64,000 nt of DNA from Micromonospora parathelypteridis (GTDB lineage Bacteria; Actinomycetota; Actinomycetes; Mycobacteriales; Micromonosporaceae). Below are positions 16,088 to 25,345 of the stretch, piece by piece. The notes under the pieces are model-generated. The model ran no database searches, was not told the origin of the DNA, and worked only from the letters and a program-made list of their open reading frames with translations. The DNA is taken from the NCBI RefSeq assembly GCF_014201145.1, contig NZ_JACHDP010000001.1, forward strand, positions 6,944,001 to 7,008,000, written 5' to 3'. The translations under genes were made by a program, and so were the position numbers. The first letter of the stretch is position 1. The number at the start of each line of letters is the position of its first letter.

Positions 16088-17059
16088 TCACCGCTCGGGC
16101 GGGGCTTCCAGCCCTTCCCGGTCGGCCAGCTCCAACAGCGGCTCCAGCGAGTGCCGGTCACCGTCCAGGCCGGCGTGCGGGTCGCCGCGCTCGGCGAAGC
16201 GGGCCGGCACGGACAGCACGTCGAAGTCCTCCGGTCGGGCGTCGTCCAGCTCCGCCCACTCCAGCGGCGCCGACACCAGGGCTCTGGGCGTGGGCCGGAT
16301 CGAGTACGCCGAGGCCATCGTGTGGTCCCGGGACATCTGGTTGTAGTCGACGAAGACCGGCCGGTCCCGCTGGTCGCGCCACCAGGTGGTGGTGACCAGC
16401 TCCGGCAGCCGGCGCTGCATCTCGCGGCCCAGGGCGAGCACCGCCCGACGGCAGTCGCCGAAGCTCCACCGCGGCTCGATCGACAGGTAGACGTGCAGGC
16501 CCCGCCCGCCGGTGGTCTTCGGGTAGCCGGTCAGGCCCAGCTCGGCGAGGAACGCCCGCACCTCCCGGGCGACCGGCACCACCTGCTCGAACCCGACGCC
16601 GGGCATCGGGTCGAGGTCGATGCGCAGCTGGTCGGGTCGTTCCACGTCGGCGGCCGTGACCGGCCACGGGTGGAAACGAAGGGTGCCCAGGTTCGCCGCC
16701 CAGATCACCACGGCCAACTCGCTCGGTGCGACCTCGTCGGCGGTACGACCGCTGGGGAAGGTGATGTGCGCGGTGCGCACCCACTCGGGCGCGCCCGCCG
16801 GCAGTCTCTTTTGATAGAACGCGTCGCCCCGGTTGGTCTGCCGGGTGGCGATCGTCGCGCCCTCGAAGACACCACGCGGCCAGCGTTCCAGCATCGTCGG
16901 CCGGTCCCGCAACGCGCGCAGGATGCCGTCACCCACCGCCAGGAAGTAGTTGACCACGTCCAGCTTGGTCAGCCCACGCTCCGGGAAGTACGGCTTGTCG
17001 GGGCTGGAGACGCGGACCAGCCGCTCCCCCACCTGGATCTCCTCCGCCGCCGTCGCCAC
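16088..17059 (-). CDS. Standalone LigD-type polymerase/primase domain protein
   Basis: A 323-residue archaeo-eukaryotic-primase-like (AEP) polymerase domain as found in bacterial non-homologous end joining. Signatures: 'KPYFPERGLTKLDVVNYFLAVGDGILRALRDRPTMLERWPRGV', 'FYQKRLP', the catalytic metal motif 'RIDLDPMPG' (D-x-D) and 'TGGRGLHVYLSIEP' (nucleotide-binding His). A third acidic residue in 'PVFVDYNQMSRDHTMASAYSIRPTPRALVSAPLEW' completes the site. It can add ribo- or deoxynucleotides at breaks. No ligase, nuclease or Ku gene is adjacent, so it is a separate-polypeptide PolDom, common in actinomycetes. GTG 17059 begins where similarity begins; the frame continues upstream into the acyltransferase gene only as overlap. 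Confidence 0.9.
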   Translation of the reverse strand: MATAAEEIQVGERLVRVSSPDKPYFPERGLTKLDVVNYFLAVGDGILRALRDRPTMLERWPRGVFEGATIATRQTNRGDAFYQKRLPAGAPEWVRTAHITFPSGRTADEVAPSELAVVIWAANLGTLRFHPWPVTAADVERPDQLRIDLDPMPGVGFEQVVPVAREVRAFLAELGLTGYPKTTGGRGLHVYLSIEPRWSFGDCRRAVLALGREMQRRLPELVTTTWWRDQRDRPVFVDYNQMSRDHTMASAYSIRPTPRALVSAPLEWAELDDARPEDFDVLSVPARFAERGDPHAGLDGDRHSLEPLLELADREGLEAPPER

Positions 17060-17094
17060 GCCCCCGAGGGTACGACGCCGGAGCGGTCCGGAGG

Positions 17095-18399
17095 CTACCG
17101 GCCGGAAACCAGCGTGGCGGGCTGCTGCGGCAACTCCTGCGTCGGACCACCGACCTGCGCCGGCGGTGTCCCGGGTGGTTCCTCGGCCACCGCGGTCTGC
17201 TGCTCGACCGGCACCCGCTGCGACGACCGGCGGGCCACGAAGCCCGGCGTCCAGTCCTTCAACCGCAGCGCCGGCCGCTCGACCAGCTTCCAGGAGAGGA
17301 AGGCGGCGGCGAAGGCGACCGCGACCGACATCGCCGCGAACGGCACGTACCCCCAGCGGCTCCAGCCCAGGCTCGTCATCACCTGTTGGAAGACGAAGCC
17401 GTAGATGTAGATGCCGTACGAGTAGTCGTTCTTGCGACCCACGAAGTGCAGCTGACGCGGCATCCGCACCGACAGCCAGACCAGCAGGTACGCGAACGCG
17501 GGCAGCCCGATGGCGAAGAAGCCACCGAAGAGCAGCGACAACCCGAGCGCCACCGCCGAGCCGATGCCCAGCGCGTCGTTGATCGGCACCCGCTCCCGGT
17601 AGAGGTCCATGGTCGCGCCGGCGGCGAAGAGGAAGCCCAGGTAGACGATGTAGTAGAAGGACATCCCGCCGACCAGGGGCGAGTTGAAGCTCCAGCTCGC
17701 CGTCGACGCCGGGCCGCTGAAGTGCCCGGAGGTCACCCAGTCGTGCAGGATGCTCAGGTAGAGCGCGGCGGTCAGGAACAGCACGAACCGGCGGGCGTTG
17801 CGCAGCACCGCGGTCACTGCCAGCACGCCCACCACGACGTAGCAGAACATCTCGTACTTGAGCGACCACAGGGCGCCGTTGAAGACGCTGTAGTTGACCT
17901 TCTCACCCCACGGGGTGGTCTCCACGAACAGGTCCCGGACGCCGTACTGACGGACGCCGGTCCACCAGTTGGCCTGCAGGTAGGCCAGCGGGCCGCCCCG
18001 GTCCCAGGGATTGTCGAAGAAGCCGGCGACGGTGCCGTGCTCGCGCAGCGCGACCAGGGGGGCGATCACCAGCGCGCTGATCAGCAGACAGACCCAGAGA
18101 CCGGGGAAGATGCGCAGGGCCCGGTGCCAGGCGTAGCGGATCAGACCGGTACGCCGCGCACTGCGGGTGATCAGCAGGCCGGAGAGCACGAAGAAGCCGT
18201 AGACGGCCATGGTGCCGACGTTGGTCTGCCGACCGGTCAGGTAATAGCCGAGGTCGTGGGCACCGAAGCCGAGCGGCTTGGAGTGCGACAGCACGACGCC
18301 GACGGCGAGCAGGAGCCGGATCAGTCCGATGCCGTTGCTGCGGCCGGAGAGCAGGTCGGCAAGCGTGCCACGGGACCTGACGAGGGCGGGGGTAGTCAT
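17095..18399 (-). CDS. Acyltransferase-3 family membrane protein
   Basis: A 434-residue integral membrane protein with about ten hydrophobic helices and the acyltransferase-3 start 'NGIGLIRLLLAVGVVLSHSKPLGFG', whose His is the catalytic residue of the family. Also visible are 'YGFFVLSGLLITRSARRTGLIRYAWHRALRIFPGLWVCLLISALV' (R.LRI.P..W motif), 'ALWSLKYEMFCYVVVGVLA' (W.L..E motif) and 'DYSYGIYIYGFVFQQ'. It transfers acetyl or other acyl groups to extracytoplasmic sugars. The C-terminal ~55 residues are a cytoplasmic, Pro/Gln/Thr-rich tail. It lies 22 nt downstream of the epimerase gene, as the last gene of the GT2-epimerase-acyltransferase unit, suggesting decoration of a cell-surface glycan. 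Confidence 0.9.
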   Translation of the reverse strand: MTTPALVRSRGTLADLLSGRSNGIGLIRLLLAVGVVLSHSKPLGFGAHDLGYYLTGRQTNVGTMAVYGFFVLSGLLITRSARRTGLIRYAWHRALRIFPGLWVCLLISALVIAPLVALREHGTVAGFFDNPWDRGGPLAYLQANWWTGVRQYGVRDLFVETTPWGEKVNYSVFNGALWSLKYEMFCYVVVGVLAVTAVLRNARRFVLFLTAALYLSILHDWVTSGHFSGPASTASWSFNSPLVGGMSFYYIVYLGFLFAAGATMDLYRERVPINDALGIGSAVALGLSLLFGGFFAIGLPAFAYLLVWLSVRMPRQLHFVGRKNDYSYGIYIYGFVFQQVMTSLGWSRWGYVPFAAMSVAVAFAAAFLSWKLVERPALRLKDWTPGFVARRSSQRVPVEQQTAVAEEPPGTPPAQVGGPTQELPQQPATLVSGR

Positions 18400-18421
18400 G
18401 CGGTCAGGAACCTCTCGACCA

Positions 18422-19423
18422 TCAGGCGGGCACCTCGGCGCCGGCGTGCTCCCACAACTGCTTCATCTCGGTGTGTAGATCATCGCTCGGCGACCAACCG
18501 AGCACCTCGGCGGCCAGCCCGACGTCGAGCCGCTGCCAGTTGGTCTCGGCGGGGCCGGTGTGCTCGGCCTCGACGAGGTCGGTCGGCACCTCGCTCACGT
18601 CGATGAGGAGTCGGACCATATCACGCGCGCTGGATGCCACCCCCCGACCGATGTTGATCACGCGGCCGGCGGCGTTGGGGCGGGTCACGGCCAGCAGCAC
18701 GGCGGCGACCACGTCACTGATGCCGATGAAATCGCGTCGGGAACCGAGCGGCGCCAGCTCCAGCCGTGCCCGCTCACCGGACCGCTGGGCTTCGCGCAGC
18801 CGGCCCGCGACCACCCCGAGCAGGCTGTGCCCGGGCTGGCCGGCGCCGATGACGTTGCCGACCCGCAGCGTGACGCCCTCGATCCGGCCCTGCCGGTCCG
18901 CCTCGATGATCGCCGCGGTGCAGCGCAACTTGAACTCGCCGTACGGCATCACCGGCGCGGGGGTCATCTGCTCGGACATCGAGGTGTCGACCGGGACCAG
19001 CCCGTACTCGTGCACACTGCCGATCTGGACCACGCGGGCCCGCCGGGGCAGGCGGCCCACGGCCTCCGTGAGCCGCTCGACCAGGGTGACGTTGACCGCG
19101 AGCATCTGCGCCTCGCTCAGCCCCCACATCCCGCCCGCCGCGTTGATCACCACGTCCGGGTCGAGGTCACGCAGCACCGCGGTGATCTCGTCGACGTCGG
19201 CGGCGGCCAGGTCCAGCGCGCGGACCACGACGCCCGGGCCGATGGCCTTCGGGTTGCGCGCGACGGCGACCACGGTGTGGCCGTGGTCGGCCAGCGCGCG
19301 GCAGATGGGGCGGCCGAGGAATCCTGTGCCGCCGAGCACCACCACCCGCAGCGCCTGTCCTGCGTCCTCCGTCGGGCGTCGTGGTGTGACGGTCATGGCG
19401 TCTCCCTGGCTGTCGTCGTTCAT
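18422..19423 (-). CDS. NAD-dependent epimerase/dehydratase (extended SDR)
   Basis: A 333-residue extended short-chain dehydrogenase. Rossmann motif 'VVVLGGTGFLGRPICRALADHGHTVVAVARNP' (GGTGFLG, ~residues 30-38), 'VVINAAGGMWGLSEAQMLAVNVTLVERL', and the catalytic 'VQIGSVHEYG...MPYGEFKLRCTAAI' with Ser upstream and Y-x-x-x-K in YGEFK. 'TLRVGNVIGAGQPGHSLLGVV' and 'SRRDFIGISDVVAAVLLAVTRPNAAGRVINIGRG' are typical of sugar-nucleotide epimerases. It probably modifies a nucleotide sugar for the neighbouring transferases. Its ATG overlaps the GT2 stop (ATGA), so the two are coupled. An internal ATG at codon 10 is an alternative start. Confidence 0.88.
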   Translation of the reverse strand: MNDDSQGDAMTVTPRRPTEDAGQALRVVVLGGTGFLGRPICRALADHGHTVVAVARNPKAIGPGVVVRALDLAAADVDEITAVLRDLDPDVVINAAGGMWGLSEAQMLAVNVTLVERLTEAVGRLPRRARVVQIGSVHEYGLVPVDTSMSEQMTPAPVMPYGEFKLRCTAAIIEADRQGRIEGVTLRVGNVIGAGQPGHSLLGVVAGRLREAQRSGERARLELAPLGSRRDFIGISDVVAAVLLAVTRPNAAGRVINIGRGVASSARDMVRLLIDVSEVPTDLVEAEHTGPAETNWQRLDVGLAAEVLGWSPSDDLHTEMKQLWEHAGAEVPA

Positions 19424-20310
19424 CGGCCCGGCCCGAACGCGTGCCGGGACAGGCTCCGTACGCCGGCCATCTTGCCCGAGAGCACCGCCGTCGGCAGCAT
19501 GGTGATGGCGTGCAGCCGGGACGAGGTGTAGCGACGGGCCGCCCGGGCCGCCCGGGGCCAGCCCTGCTCGTCCATGCGCCGGGCGACATCGACGAAGTAC
19601 GCCCGCGCCTCGGTGAACCGGGAGCCGTTGACCGCGTCGGCGGCGGACTTGCTGACCGCGTGCCGCCGGTACTGGAAGCAGAGGGTGTTGTCGACCGCCA
19701 TCTGCTCACCGCGCTGGATCAGGTCGATGACCAGCGCCAGATCCTGGATGACCTGGAACTCGTCGCGGAAGTCGACGGCCTTGAGCGCGTCCGTGCGCCA
19801 GCAGATCGACGGGAAGTAGAACCAGCAGCCGCGCAGCAGGCTGGCCGCCAGGTCCTCGCCTCCCATCAGCTCGCGGGAGTCGATCCGGGGGGCGTAGAGC
19901 CGCCGCTTGGCCTCGTCGACGATCGTGTTGACCACCGTGCCGTCGGCGTCGATGACCTCGACCCCCGGCTGGACCATGCCGACGCCCGGGTACTGCTCGA
20001 TCACCGATCGCACGGTGGCGACGTAGTTGGGGTGCATGATGTCGTCCGTGCCCATCATCACCAGGTATTCGTGCTCGGCGAGACCGACACACTTGCGGTA
20101 GTTGGCGGTGATCCCCAGATTGCGCTCGTTGCGCTGGTAGCTGACCCGCTCGTCGTCGATGCCCGCGAACCACTCCGGCACCCCCGGCGCGGTGCCGTCG
20201 TCGACCACGGTGAGGCGCCAGCCAGGGTCACTCTGCGCCATCACGCTGCGCACTGCCGCCTGCATGAGGGGCACGCTTCCGTAGTACGGCAGCATTATGT
20301 CGACAATCAT
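19420..20310 (-). CDS. Glycosyltransferase family 2
   Basis: A 296-residue GT-A fold transferase. Near the N-terminus 'MIVDIMLPYYGSVPLMQAAVRSVMAQSDPGWRLTVVDDGTAPGVPEWF' includes the nucleotide-sugar VVDDG motif; 'NLGITANYRKCVGLAEHEYLVMMGTDDIMHPNYVATV' holds the DxD-type metal site (GTDD). 'YRRHAVSKSAADAVNGSRFTEARAYF' follows. It transfers a sugar from an activated donor to a glycan or lipid acceptor in the cytoplasm. ATG 20310 is chosen because the fold begins there; the frame extends 36 codons further upstream without family similarity. No clear ribosome-binding site precedes it. First gene of the glycan unit, divergent from the GT39 gene. Confidence 0.88.
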   Translation of the reverse strand: MIVDIMLPYYGSVPLMQAAVRSVMAQSDPGWRLTVVDDGTAPGVPEWFAGIDDERVSYQRNERNLGITANYRKCVGLAEHEYLVMMGTDDIMHPNYVATVRSVIEQYPGVGMVQPGVEVIDADGTVVNTIVDEAKRRLYAPRIDSRELMGGEDLAASLLRGCWFYFPSICWRTDALKAVDFRDEFQVIQDLALVIDLIQRGEQMAVDNTLCFQYRRHAVSKSAADAVNGSRFTEARAYFVDVARRMDEQGWPRAARAARRYTSSRLHAITMLPTAVLSGKMAGVRSLSRHAFGPGR

Positions 20311-20506
20311 GGGGTCGGCAGGCCTAACTGTGCGTGGTGGAAGTAGCTCGACAGGCGCGGGCCACATTATCAGGCTCGCCCCGGCGATCGACCATCGCCG
20401 AACCGGCCGGGTGTCCACTCCACCGCGCCGATGACGGTCCGACGCCGACCTCGGCGGGCGCTATCATCGTCGCGCCCGTAACCCCCCGCCCCCGGATCGG
20501 ACGCCA

Positions 20507-22069
20507 ATGTCAGACCGCGCCGTCGCCACAGACGCGCATCCCGCGCAGATCGACGCGGGGAGTCCGCCCCGGCCCGTCACCGGGCCGAGCCGTCAGCTGG
20601 TCGCCCTCCCCCGGCGGCTGGCGCTCAGCGTCTGGTTCTGGCCGACGGCGTTCGCCGCACTCGCCGTCGGGTGGCGCCTCGGCAGCCCGGAGATGTGGCA
20701 CGACGAGCTGGTCACCGTCGACGTGGCGACCCGCTCCACCCGGCAGATCCGGGGCATGCTGGCGAACGTCGACGCCGTGCACGGGGCCTACTACCTGTTC
20801 ATGCACGGCTGGACGACGCTGTTCGGCACCGGCCCCGCCGCGGTGCGACTGCCGTCGGCGCTGGCCATGATCCTGGCCACCGCCTGCGTGGCGCTGGCGG
20901 CGCGGCGGCTCTTCGACCACCGGGCGGGTGTCGCCGCCGGGTTCGTCTTCGCCCTGGTGCCCACGGTCACCCGCTTCGGGCAGGAGACCCGTTCGTACGC
21001 CTTCGTCGTCCTCGCCGCGGCGGCGGCCACCCTGTTCCTGCTCCGCGCGCTGGAGCGGCCGGGGTGGTGGCGCTGGGCGGCGTACGCGCTCGCGGTGGCC
21101 GGCATCGGCCTGGTGAACGTGGTGGCGCTGACCCTGCTGCTCGGGCACGGGACGGCCGTCCTGATCCACTGCTGGCGGGAGCGCCGCTGGTGGTCGCTGG
21201 CCTGGTTCGCGCTCGGTGCCGCCGGTGGGGTGGCGATCGCCGCGCCGGTGATCCTGCGGGGCATGAGGCAGGCCGGGCGGCAGGTCAGCTGGATCCCGGA
21301 CAGCCCGCCCTGGACGGTCTGGGAGCAGGCGTACGGCTCGACGCTGCTCGCCGTCGCGGTGACCGCGCTGGCCGCGGTGGGTGTGCTGACCCACCTGCGC
21401 CGCGACGTCCTCGCCCGGTCGGTGAGCGCGGCGCTGGTCGCCGTGCTGCCGGTGCCGGTGATCCTGCTGGCCTCGACCGGCGACATCAACTACTTCTTCT
21501 CCAAGTACCTGCTGTTCCTGCTGCCGGCCTGGGCCGTGCTCGCCGGCGCGGGGATCGCCGTGCTGCGCCGCGCCCCGCTGGTGGCGGTGGCACTCGTGGT
21601 CGTCGCCGCGCTGTCCGTGCCCGGTCAGCTCGCGCTGCGGGGGGAGTACTCGCACGGCTGGTACACCTATCCGCAGGCACGGGCGTTCAAGCCGCTGTCC
21701 TACTCCGAGGCGGCACGGATCATCGAGGCCGACTACCAGCCCGGTGACGGCCTCGTGGCGGGCGGCCCCTGGTGGTGGATGCACGAGCCCGGGGTGCGCT
21801 ACTACCTCCCGGCGGACGTCGCGCCGCGCAACGTCTTCGAGCAGCGGTCCGCGGCACAGCGCAACGAGCTGTTCGGGGCGGCGTGTGCCGACCCGGCGAG
21901 CTGTCTGCGGGACGAGCCGCGCATCTGGGTGCTGCTGCCGACGGTCACCGACGCGCCGCTGACGGGGCTACCGAAGAAGCAGGCCACCGTGCTGACCGAG
22001 CGCTACGAGGTGGTTCGGGTGACCCACGCGACCGGGATCACCGTCGCCCTGCTGCAACGGCGCGGCTGA
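20507..22069 (+). CDS. GT39-like membrane glycosyltransferase
   Basis: A 520-residue polytopic protein. After a ~40-residue cytoplasmic leader come about ten membrane helices. The first external loop has 'SPEMWHDELVTVDVATRSTRQIRGMLANVDAVHGAYYLFMHGWTTLFG', with the Asp-Glu pair typical of GT39/ArnT-like lipid-phosphate-sugar transferases, followed by 'RLPSALAMILATACVALAARRLFD'. 'TRFGQETRSYAFVVLAAAAATLFLLRALE' and 'SWIPDSPPW' are also family-like. A soluble C-terminal domain of ~130 residues has 'GDGLVAGGPWWWMHEPGVRYYLP' and a likely disulphide (CADPASC). It transfers a sugar from polyprenyl phosphate on the outer membrane face, fitting the adjacent glycan genes. It starts 196 nt from the divergent GT2 gene. 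Confidence 0.87.
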   Translation: MSDRAVATDAHPAQIDAGSPPRPVTGPSRQLVALPRRLALSVWFWPTAFAALAVGWRLGSPEMWHDELVTVDVATRSTRQIRGMLANVDAVHGAYYLFMHGWTTLFGTGPAAVRLPSALAMILATACVALAARRLFDHRAGVAAGFVFALVPTVTRFGQETRSYAFVVLAAAAATLFLLRALERPGWWRWAAYALAVAGIGLVNVVALTLLLGHGTAVLIHCWRERRWWSLAWFALGAAGGVAIAAPVILRGMRQAGRQVSWIPDSPPWTVWEQAYGSTLLAVAVTALAAVGVLTHLRRDVLARSVSAALVAVLPVPVILLASTGDINYFFSKYLLFLLPAWAVLAGAGIAVLRRAPLVAVALVVVAALSVPGQLALRGEYSHGWYTYPQARAFKPLSYSEAARIIEADYQPGDGLVAGGPWWWMHEPGVRYYLPADVAPRNVFEQRSAAQRNELFGAACADPASCLRDEPRIWVLLPTVTDAPLTGLPKKQATVLTERYEVVRVTHATGITVALLQRRG

Positions 22070-22113
22070 GCGCGCGCGGTTACCGCCGACGGTGCCCGGG
22101 TAGGGGGATCGGC

Positions 22114-22845
22114 ATGGCGGAACTGGCGACGCTCTGGATCATTCGGCACGGTGAGAGCACCGCGAACGTGGCGGCGACACACGCCGAGGCGTCCGGCGAG
22201 GAGCTGATCGGGCTCAGTCACCGCGATGCCGACGTGCCGCTCTCCCCCACCGGCGAGGAGCAGGCCCGGGCCACCGGCCGTTGGCTGACCGGGCTGCCCC
22301 CGGACCGCCGGCCGGACGTGGCGGTGGTGTCGCCGTACCTGCGGGCGGTCTGCACCGCCGAGTTGGCGCTGCACGGCACCGGCGTGCCGGTGAGCCGGGA
22401 CGAGCGGCTACGCGACCGGGAGTTGGGCATCCTCGACGGCTTGACCGGGCACGGGGTGCGCCGCCGGTATCCCGACGAGGCCGAGCGCCGAGCCCGGCTC
22501 GGCAAGTTCTACTACCGGCCGCCGGGCGGGGAGTCCTGGACCGACGTGGCGCTGCGGCTGCGGACACTCCTCGGCGACCTGCGCCGGGACCACGAGGGCC
22601 GGCGGGTTCTGCTCTTCGGCCACGACGCGCTGGTCTTTCTGCTGCGTTACCTGGTGGAGGGGTTGACCGAGACGGACCTGATGGCGCTGACCCGCGAGCA
22701 CGTCATCGCCAACTGCTCGATCACCGACTGGTCCGCCGACGCCCAGGATCGACTGCTCCTGGGCGGATTCAACGAGGTCGGCCACCTGCACCGGCAGGGC
22801 GCCCAGCCGACCAGGGAGGACGAGGTCAATGCCGAACCGGTCTGA
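22114..22845 (+). CDS. Histidine phosphatase (phosphoglycerate-mutase-like)
   Basis: A 243-residue cytoplasmic protein of the branch-1 histidine phosphatase superfamily. The catalytic 'LWIIRHGESTANV' (RHG, residues ~10-12) is near the N-terminus; 'VVSPYLRAVCTAELAL' supplies the second Arg, 'RDRELGILDGLTGHGV' the acid/base Glu, and 'VLLFGHDALVFLLRYLVEGL' the second catalytic His. It removes phosphate from a small metabolite, unidentified. ATG 22114 follows GGGGGATCGGC. Its 3' end overlaps the start of the NAD(P)HX dehydratase gene by 17 nt, so the two are coupled. Confidence 0.88.
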   Translation: MAELATLWIIRHGESTANVAATHAEASGEELIGLSHRDADVPLSPTGEEQARATGRWLTGLPPDRRPDVAVVSPYLRAVCTAELALHGTGVPVSRDERLRDRELGILDGLTGHGVRRRYPDEAERRARLGKFYYRPPGGESWTDVALRLRTLLGDLRRDHEGRRVLLFGHDALVFLLRYLVEGLTETDLMALTREHVIANCSITDWSADAQDRLLLGGFNEVGHLHRQGAQPTREDEVNAEPV

Positions 22846-23698
22846 GGTGAAGGTGATCACGCCGGGGCTGCTACGGGACTGGGCGCTACCGGTGCCGGTC
22901 GGTGGCAAGCAGAGCCGGGGCACCGTGCTGGTGGTCGGTGGGTCACGCTTCACCCCCGGCGCGGTGCTGCTCGCCGGGGTGGCCGCGCTGCGCGCCGGCG
23001 CCGGGGTGCTCCAGCTCGCCGCCGCCGAGTCCACCGCCGCCACGCTCAGCATCCAGGTGCCCGAGGCGCTGGTGGTCGGGCTGCCGGAGACCCCCGACGG
23101 CGCGGTCGCCGCCGACCGGGAGGGCCAGCTCGGCGAGCTGGTCGCTCAGGCCGACGTGGTGGCTGTCGGGCCGGGGTTGAAGGCGATCGACGAGACCAAC
23201 CGGCTACTGAGCCTGGTCCTGGACGCCGCCCGGCCGCAGACGTCGCTGGTCCTCGACGCGTACGCCCTCGGTGCGCTCAGCCACGCGCCGGACCTGCTGG
23301 TCGGCTCGGGCCGGCCCGTGGTGCTCACCCCGAACGTCACCGAGGCCGGGCACCTGCTCGGGCGGGACCCGGGCGACGACCTGGACGCCGAGGCGGCCGA
23401 GCTGGCCACCCGGTACGAGGCGGTCGTCTCGCTCTACGGGCACGTGGCCGCCCCGGACGGCCGTGGTTGGCGCGAGGAGAGCGGTGACGCGGGGCTGGGC
23501 ACCTCCGGCAGCGGGGACGTGCTCGCCGGGTTGCTGGCGGGGCTGCTGTCCCGCGGCGCGGACCCGGCGCAGGCCGCCTGCTGGGGCTCGTTCGCGCACG
23601 CGGTGAGCGGCCAGCGGCTGATCCCCCGGTACGGGCGGATCGGCTTCCTCGCCCGGGAGCTGCTCGACGAGATCCCGGGAACGCTGGCCACCGTCTGA
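22829..23698 (+). CDS. nnrD: ADP/ATP-dependent NAD(P)H-hydrate dehydratase
   Basis: A 289-residue ribokinase-like protein equivalent to the C-terminal domain of YjeF/NnrD. Motifs: '[38 protein letters not shown]', 'EALVVGLPE', 'VVAVGPGL', 'VLDAYAL', '[15 protein letters not shown]' and the nucleotide/catalytic loop '[20 protein letters not shown]'. It dehydrates the S-form of damaged NAD(P)H hydrate back to NAD(P)H using ADP or ATP. The epimerase domain that is often fused is absent. The ATG lies inside the end of the phosphatase gene (17-nt overlap), with GGAGGACGAGG just upstream. Confidence 0.9.
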   Translation: MPNRSEVKVITPGLLRDWALPVPVGGKQSRGTVLVVGGSRFTPGAVLLAGVAALRAGAGVLQLAAAESTAATLSIQVPEALVVGLPETPDGAVAADREGQLGELVAQADVVAVGPGLKAIDETNRLLSLVLDAARPQTSLVLDAYALGALSHAPDLLVGSGRPVVLTPNVTEAGHLLGRDPGDDLDAEAAELATRYEAVVSLYGHVAAPDGRGWREESGDAGLGTSGSGDVLAGLLAGLLSRGADPAQAACWGSFAHAVSGQRLIPRYGRIGFLARELLDEIPGTLATV

Positions 23699-23764
23699 CC
23701 GAACACCGGCGTGTCGCCCACGGAGGCCGGCCGGGGCGGTGGTCCCCTCCCCCGGTAGGATCGG

Positions 23765-23847
23765 ACCGGGCCGTTACTGGCGCGTGGGGATGGACAACCA
23801 TCGGGGAGCGGCCCCGTCACGAGGACGTTTGCCGAGCGCCTGGGCCT
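23765..23847 (+). ncRNA. ZTP (pfl) riboswitch upstream of the serine hydroxymethyltransferase gene
   Basis: The leader contains, in order, 'GGGCCGTTACTGGCG' (from 23768), 'GGGGATGG...CCATCGGGGAGCG' (23785-23810) and 'GCCGAGCGCCTGGGCC' (23831-23846). These are the conserved ACUGGCG, GGGGAGC and CGCCUGGGC blocks of the pfl RNA, which senses ZTP/ZMP, the signal of 10-formyl-tetrahydrofolate shortage. The start codon at 23872 lies 25 nt downstream with GGAGG at 23863-23867, so control may act on translation; no terminator hairpin with T-run is evident. Confidence 0.9.
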
Positions 23848-23871
23848 TCCCGCACGTCTGTTGGAGGTCGT

Positions 23872-25308
23872 ATGTCGCGCAACGCCGAGTCCACCGCATT
23901 CCGGAGCGCCCTTGAGGTGATCCGCGCTGTCGAGCCGCGGGTGGCCGACGCCATCGGCGCCGAGCTGACCGACCAGCGGGAGTCGCTCAAGCTCATCGCC
24001 AGCGAGAACTACGCCTCCCCGGCGACGCTCCTGGCCATGGGCAACTGGTTCAGTGACAAGTACGCCGAGGGCACCGTGGGGCGCCGCTTCTACGCCGGCT
24101 GCCAGAACGTCGACACCGTCGAGGCGCTCGCCGCCGAGCACGCCCGGGAGCTGTTCGGCGCCGCGCACGCGTACGTGCAGCCGCACTCGGGTATCGACGC
24201 CAACCTGGTCGCGTTCTGGGCGGTGCTGGCCGACCGGGTGGAGTCCCCCGCGCTGAAGAAGGCGCAGGTCCGCCAGGTCAACGATCTCACCGAGGCCGAC
24301 TGGTTCGCCCTGCGCCGGGAGCTGGGCAACCAGCGGATGCTCGGCATGTCGCTGGACGCCGGCGGCCACCTCACCCACGGCTTCCGGCCGAACATCTCCG
24401 GCAAGATGTTCGACCAGCGCAGCTACGGCACCGACCCGGCGACCGGCCTGATCGACTACGACCGGGTGGCCGAGGCGGCCCGCGAGTTCAAGCCGCTGAT
24501 CCTGGTCGGCGGCTACTCGGCGTACCCCCGGAAGGTGAACTTCCGGATCCTGCGGGAGATCGCCGACTCGGTCGGCGCCACCTTCATGGTCGACATGGCG
24601 CACTTCGCCGGCCTGGTGGCGGGCAAGGTGTTCACCGGCGACTTCGACCCGGTGCCGCACGCGCACATCGTCACCACGACCACCCACAAGTCGTTGCGCG
24701 GCCCGCGCGGCGGCATGGTGCTCTGCCAGCCGGAGCTGGCCGACCAGGTGGACCGGGGCTGCCCGATGGTGCTCGGTGGTCCGCTGCCGCACGTGATGGC
24801 CGCCAAGGCGGTCGCCCTCGCGGAGGCCCGCCGCCCCGACTTCGCCGACTACGCCCAGCGGATCGTGGACAACGCGCAGGCCCTCGCCGAGGGGCTGCTG
24901 CGCCGGGGCGCGAAGCTGGTCACCGGCGGCACCGACAACCACCTGGTGCTGATCGACGTGTCCGGCTACGGGCTCACCGGCCGGCAGGCCGAGCAGGCGC
25001 TGCTCGACTCGGGCATCGTCACCAACCGCAACTCGGTCCCGCAGGACCCGAACGGGGCCTGGTACACGTCCGGCATCCGGATCGGCACCCCGGCACTGAC
25101 CACCCGCGGCCTGGGCACCGCCGAGATGGACCAGACCGCGGAGCTGATCCACACCGTGCTGACCCAGACCACCGCTGGCGCGAACGCCGACGGCACCGCC
25201 TCGAAGGCCAAGTACAACCTCGACCCCGACCTGGCCGACAAGATCGCCCGCCAGGCCACCGATCTGCTGGCCCCGCACCCGCTCTACCCGGCCATCGATC
25301 TGGCCTGA
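23872..25308 (+). CDS. glyA: Serine hydroxymethyltransferase, long actinobacterial form
   Basis: A 478-residue PLP enzyme interconverting serine plus tetrahydrofolate with glycine plus 5,10-methylene-THF. Motifs: '[71 protein letters not shown]', '[44 protein letters not shown]' with the PLP-binding Lys in THKSLRG, and '[13 protein letters not shown]...[14 protein letters not shown]'. Compared with the usual ~420 residues it has an insertion of roughly 45-50 residues (~residues 120-170: '[39 protein letters not shown]') and a C-terminal extension. A ZTP riboswitch precedes it, so it should rise when one-carbon folates run short. Monocistronic; a 20-bp palindrome follows. Confidence 0.93.
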   Translation: MSRNAESTAFRSALEVIRAVEPRVADAIGAELTDQRESLKLIASENYASPATLLAMGNWFSDKYAEGTVGRRFYAGCQNVDTVEALAAEHARELFGAAHAYVQPHSGIDANLVAFWAVLADRVESPALKKAQVRQVNDLTEADWFALRRELGNQRMLGMSLDAGGHLTHGFRPNISGKMFDQRSYGTDPATGLIDYDRVAEAAREFKPLILVGGYSAYPRKVNFRILREIADSVGATFMVDMAHFAGLVAGKVFTGDFDPVPHAHIVTTTTHKSLRGPRGGMVLCQPELADQVDRGCPMVLGGPLPHVMAAKAVALAEARRPDFADYAQRIVDNAQALAEGLLRRGAKLVTGGTDNHLVLIDVSGYGLTGRQAEQALLDSGIVTNRNSVPQDPNGAWYTSGIRIGTPALTTRGLGTAEMDQTAELIHTVLTQTTAGANADGTASKAKYNLDPDLADKIARQATDLLAPHPLYPAIDLA

Positions 25309-25345
25309 CAGCTCGTTCGGACGGATCGGTGACGGTCGCGTGAAT

